Source: an uncultured Oscillospiraceae bacterium
GTDB lineage: Bacteria > Bacillota > Clostridia > Oscillospirales > Oscillospiraceae
Reading direction: 5' to 3'
Assembly: GCA_904419145.1 (NCBI GenBank)
Contig: CAJFQQ010000018.1
Span: forward strand, 1 to 43,083
DNA length: 43,083 bases
Shown: positions 41,775 through 43,083 of the stretch, piece after piece
Layout: each line of letters begins with the position of its first letter
Numbering within the stretch: the stretch's first letter is position 1
Made by a program: the position numbers and the translations under genes
Notes under the pieces: generated by a model
Told to the model about the DNA's origin: nothing
Databases searched by the model: none
The model's input: only the letters and a program-made list of their open reading frames with translations

Positions 41775-41964
41775 GTGAAAAAGATTTTGGGGTCTGCTGC
41801 TTCTGCTTATTGAGATTAAATGGGGCCGCCTGCCCATTATTGCGCCATTGGTGGGCTACCTTTTGATCTGGTGCGGCTTGGAGGAGGTGCCTGAGAGCGA
41901 AACCTTCCGCACAGTGAAGTTCTACCAGGCGGCCCGGATTTATGGGGAGGCGGGGGCCGAATGA
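41775..41964 (+). pseudogene. Small gene with a one-base frameshift
   Basis: A GTG after aaggggag opens a frame that stops after 12 codons. One base fewer in the aaaaa run (41778-41782) would give a continuous 62-residue protein beginning VKRFWGLLLLLIEIKWGR and ending RIYGEAGAE, whose TGA overlaps the ATG of the next gene (ATGA). The hydrophobic start suggests a small membrane protein. The coupling to the next gene argues that this was real; it is either newly broken, shifted at the A-run, or a sequencing error. Confidence 0.6.
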
Positions 41965-42437
41965 CCACATTTTCCTGGTACGGCTATACTGTGGCGGTGG
42001 ACGAGCAGGCCACAAAGGACTACTACGCCAAGGCCCCCGACTGGGATTGCCCCTGCGGCCACTGCCGCAACTTCCTGGCCCTGGCCCGGGCACGGCAGCT
42101 GCCGACAGAACTGCTGGCGATTCTGGACAGCCTCTCCGTCCCGCCGGAGAAGGCCACCTACGTGTGTGAGCTCTACCATACGGAGGACTGGAGGGAGAAG
42201 GGCTTGCTCTACCAGTTCTCCTGGCGCCTCGCCGGAACAATCTTGGACAAGCCTGCGGGGGAGGACAGCGGCACTGCCTGGGGACCTATTGTGAAGTTCC
42301 CGTGGGGCGAATGGGTGCTGGGGCATGAGACCTGCCCGGTGGACCCGAAATTTCCGGCCCCGCACTTTGACCTGGAGTGTGTGATGGTCCTTCCCTGGGT
42401 GCTGGATGCGCCCGTCGACGGGCTAAATGAGGAGTGA
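41961..42437 (+). CDS. Hypothetical protein with a Cys-rich motif
   Basis: The 158-residue protein has a CPCGHCRNF motif near residue 30, which could bind metal together with later Cys residues, and several conserved-looking Trp/Tyr positions. No membrane span. It overlaps the frameshifted small gene by four bases and ends inside the ybeY leader, so the three are probably one transcript. I do not recognise the family. Confidence 0.75.
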   Translation: MTTFSWYGYTVAVDEQATKDYYAKAPDWDCPCGHCRNFLALARARQLPTELLAILDSLSVPPEKATYVCELYHTEDWREKGLLYQFSWRLAGTILDKPAGEDSGTAWGPIVKFPWGEWVLGHETCPVDPKFPAPHFDLECVMVLPWVLDAPVDGLNEE

Positions 42438-42441
42438 TACC

Positions 42442-42933
42442 ATGGCAAAACGACATTATATCCCCATCACCGCCGATGTTCCTGGGGTGAATGAGGGGCA
42501 GCGGGCCTTCATCCGCAAGGTGATCCGCACGGCCCTGGCCGCCGAGGGGGTGGACTTCCCCTGTGAAGTGGATGTGCGGGTCACAAGCGATGCGGGGATT
42601 CACGAGATCAATCTGGAGACGCGGGGGGTGGACCGGCCCACGGATGTGCTGAGCTTTCCCGCCTTTGACCTTAGACCCGGGGAACTGCCGGGGGAGGCGG
42701 ACGCCGACGTCGCCACGGGGCTGGTGCCCCTGGGGGATATGTGCCTCTCCCTGGAGCGGGTGCAGGCCCAGGCCAAGGAGTACGGCCACTCCAACCGCCG
42801 GGAGCTGGCCTATCTGGTGGTCCACTCGGTGCTCCACCTGCTGGGATACGACCATTTGGACGAGGGACCCCAAAAGGCACAGATGCGCGCCCGGGAGGAC
42901 GCCATTCTGGAGGAGTTGGGGATTTCGCGGTAA
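42442..42933 (+). CDS. ybeY: Endoribonuclease YbeY
   Basis: The start behind gaggagtg gives 163 residues; an ATG five codons earlier is possible. Marks: RPTDVLSFP (65-73) and the zinc-binding HSVLHLLGYDH (His128, His132, His138), where the usual HGxLHLxGYDH has Ser in place of Gly. YbeY is the rRNA maturation and ribosome quality-control nuclease. It lies between phoH and era as in most Firmicutes, but dgkA or cdd, often found between ybeY and era, are absent here. Confidence 0.95.
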   Translation: MAKRHYIPITADVPGVNEGQRAFIRKVIRTALAAEGVDFPCEVDVRVTSDAGIHEINLETRGVDRPTDVLSFPAFDLRPGELPGEADADVATGLVPLGDMCLSLERVQAQAKEYGHSNRRELAYLVVHSVLHLLGYDHLDEGPQKAQMRAREDAILEELGISR

Positions 42934-43011
42934 GCCCCTGGGACTTTTTAACCACACCGCCGCGGCCAATGGCTCAATGCCGCGAAAAATAAGAAAGTTG
43001 AGGATGAGAGT

Positions 43012-43083
43012 ATGCCAATTACAAAAACTGCTATGATTACCATTGCCGGGCGGCCCAATGTGGGCAAGTCCACCCTGACCAAC
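43012..43083 (+). CDS. era: GTPase Era, N-terminal fragment (cut by window end)
   Basis: The 24 codons visible contain the GTP-binding P-loop GRPNVGKST directly after an AMITIAG strand, as in Era. The gene runs off the window. Era is a 16S rRNA-binding ribosome assembly GTPase and usually follows ybeY. Other P-loop GTPases such as Der share this start, so the call leans on gene order. Confidence 0.8.
   Translation, partial: MPITKTAMITIAGRPNVGKSTLTN

Noticed and set aside
1-43083. CRISPR arrays, rRNA genes, replication origins
   Set aside because: No regularly spaced short repeats, no rRNA sequence and no DnaA-box cluster were seen.

Overview
The window reads as chromosomal DNA of an anaerobic, spore-forming gut Clostridia, most likely Oscillospiraceae (Flavonifractor/Lawsonibacter/Oscillibacter type). 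Evidence: high-GC Firmicutes codon use, AGGAGG ribosome sites, the yqfC-yqfD-phoH-ybeY-era block, a YlbJ-type sporulation protein, a family II CBS/DRTGG pyrophosphatase, a monomeric [FeFe] hydrogenase and an SLH surface protein. No species call is possible from sequence alone.

Layout. (1) 1-5.8 kb: accessory DNA with an internally deleted IS256-type element, a KduD-like SDR dehydrogenase, a 1-kb gene-poor stretch, a TetR regulator and a row of three immunity-like or unknown genes (GAD-like/DUF1851, unknown, DUF1266) with no visible toxin. (2) 6.1-14.7 kb, minus strand: a two-component system (response regulator plus kinase) followed by a tripartite MacB-like exporter (HlyD-type adaptor, ATPase, permease), a possible 29-residue membrane peptide and a 769-residue SLH protein. 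(3) 15.5-28.0 kb: a 12.4-kb island bounded by a perfect 55-bp direct repeat made of the 3' half of tRNA-Val(GAC); the intact tRNA lies at the right end. It carries a FecBCD-type importer plus an FmdE-family protein (minus strand) and, divergently, two paralogous SAM methyltransferases plus a complete Nik/Cnt-like importer. No integrase was seen. (4) 28.2-33.3 kb: DUF1643 protein, pentapeptide-repeat protein, Mn-pyrophosphatase, purine nucleoside phosphorylase, a small membrane protein and a YlbJ-type protein. (5) 33.5-38.9 kb, minus strand: [FeFe] hydrogenase, two lipoproteins, a TraX-family protein and a GntR(YtrA)-ABC operon with a strong palindromic operator. (6) 39.1-43.1 kb: yqfC, yqfD, phoH, a small frameshifted gene, a hypothetical gene, ybeY and the start of era.

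The most interesting part is the control region of the island. Three promoters share one unusual architecture: an AT-rich stretch, ATCCCCC, A or T, 6-7 G/C bases, C, TTGnnn, 17 bases, TATnAT. One drives the FecBCD-FmdE operon, one the methyltransferase-Nik operon, and the third a short transcript of about 70 nt that ends at an intrinsic terminator. This suggests one regulon (perhaps metal-chelate acquisition with ligand methylation) that includes a small RNA or attenuator. A second oddity is a 58-bp duplication of the 3' end of phoH around a hairpin-rich 128-bp insert.
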